Assembly: GCA_015227615.1 (NCBI GenBank)
Contig: JAALGZ010000057.1
Span: 151,156 to 215,155 of the forward strand
Direction of reading: 5' to 3'
Source: Labyrinthula sp. Ha
Taxonomy: Eukaryota > Sar > Bigyra > Labyrinthulida > Labyrinthulaceae
DNA: 64,000 nucleotides
Below the pieces are notes generated by a model, which was not told the DNA's origin, searched no databases, and saw nothing but the letters and a program-made list of their open reading frames with translations. The position numbers and the translations under genes are program-made. Of this stretch, positions 63,990 to 64,000 are shown piece by piece (positions within the stretch are counted from its first letter, which is position 1; every line of letters begins with the position of its first letter).

Positions 63990-64000
63990 CTGCTTTATTC

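Noticed and set aside
1-64000. Ciliate-type reassigned stop codons
   Set aside because: Real genes end in TAA (SNW1, FBP1, NAA35), TAG (INO1, ROCO A) and TGA (ROCO C), and none is read through in conserved regions.
1-64000. tRNA genes, CRISPR arrays, operons
   Set aside because: No tRNA arms, regularly spaced repeats or co-directional tightly packed genes were seen.

Overview
The window is AT-rich nuclear DNA from a unicellular-type eukaryote. It carries an SNW/SKIP spliceosomal factor, a NatC subunit, eukaryotic fructose-1,6-bisphosphatase and inositol-3-phosphate synthase, LRR-Roc-COR (ROCO-like) GTPases and two Ty1/copia retrotransposons. TAA, TAG and TGA are all used as stops, so the code looks standard. 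The most striking trait is intron size. Re-reading the gene edges gives 25 introns of only 27-31 nt, 17 of them exactly 29 nt, all GT...AG. I cannot place the organism; the intron size recalls ciliates such as Paramecium, but the code does not fit that group.

Layout: the left edge (1-554, minus) holds the start of a single-pass membrane protein gene. A long AT-rich stretch with faint decayed coding relics runs to 8.07 kb. ROCO gene A lies at 8.07-10.73 kb (minus). A gene desert with relics follows to 23.2 kb, then inositol-3-phosphate synthase (minus), then more desert. ROCO gene C starts at 33.63 kb (plus), followed by SNW1/SKIP (minus, 36.7-38.6 kb), a 5.7 kb gap, fructose-bisphosphatase (plus, 44.3-45.4 kb), and ROCO gene B (minus, 45.8-57.9 kb). 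Gene B is a disrupted gene with one young copia element inserted two codons before its stop and another inside its second exon. The right edge holds NAA35/MAK10 (minus, 61.6-64.0 kb). An unclassified repeat of about 2.1 kb occurs as two diverged inverted copies (about 30.9-33.0 and 58.7-60.8 kb) that flank the block from ROCO C to ROCO B.

The three ROCO paralogs are the centre of interest. Each has seven micro-introns packed into about 0.8 kb of LRR-coding sequence. Most LRR exons are a multiple of three, begin and end in phase 2, and split each repeat at the same register, followed by one large uninterrupted Roc-COR exon. Genes A and B share a block of about 840 bp that looks identical by eye inside otherwise diverged genes, which suggests recent gene conversion. 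The remaining genes are dispersed housekeeping functions (gluconeogenesis, inositol synthesis, splicing, N-terminal acetylation) with no operon-like relation.
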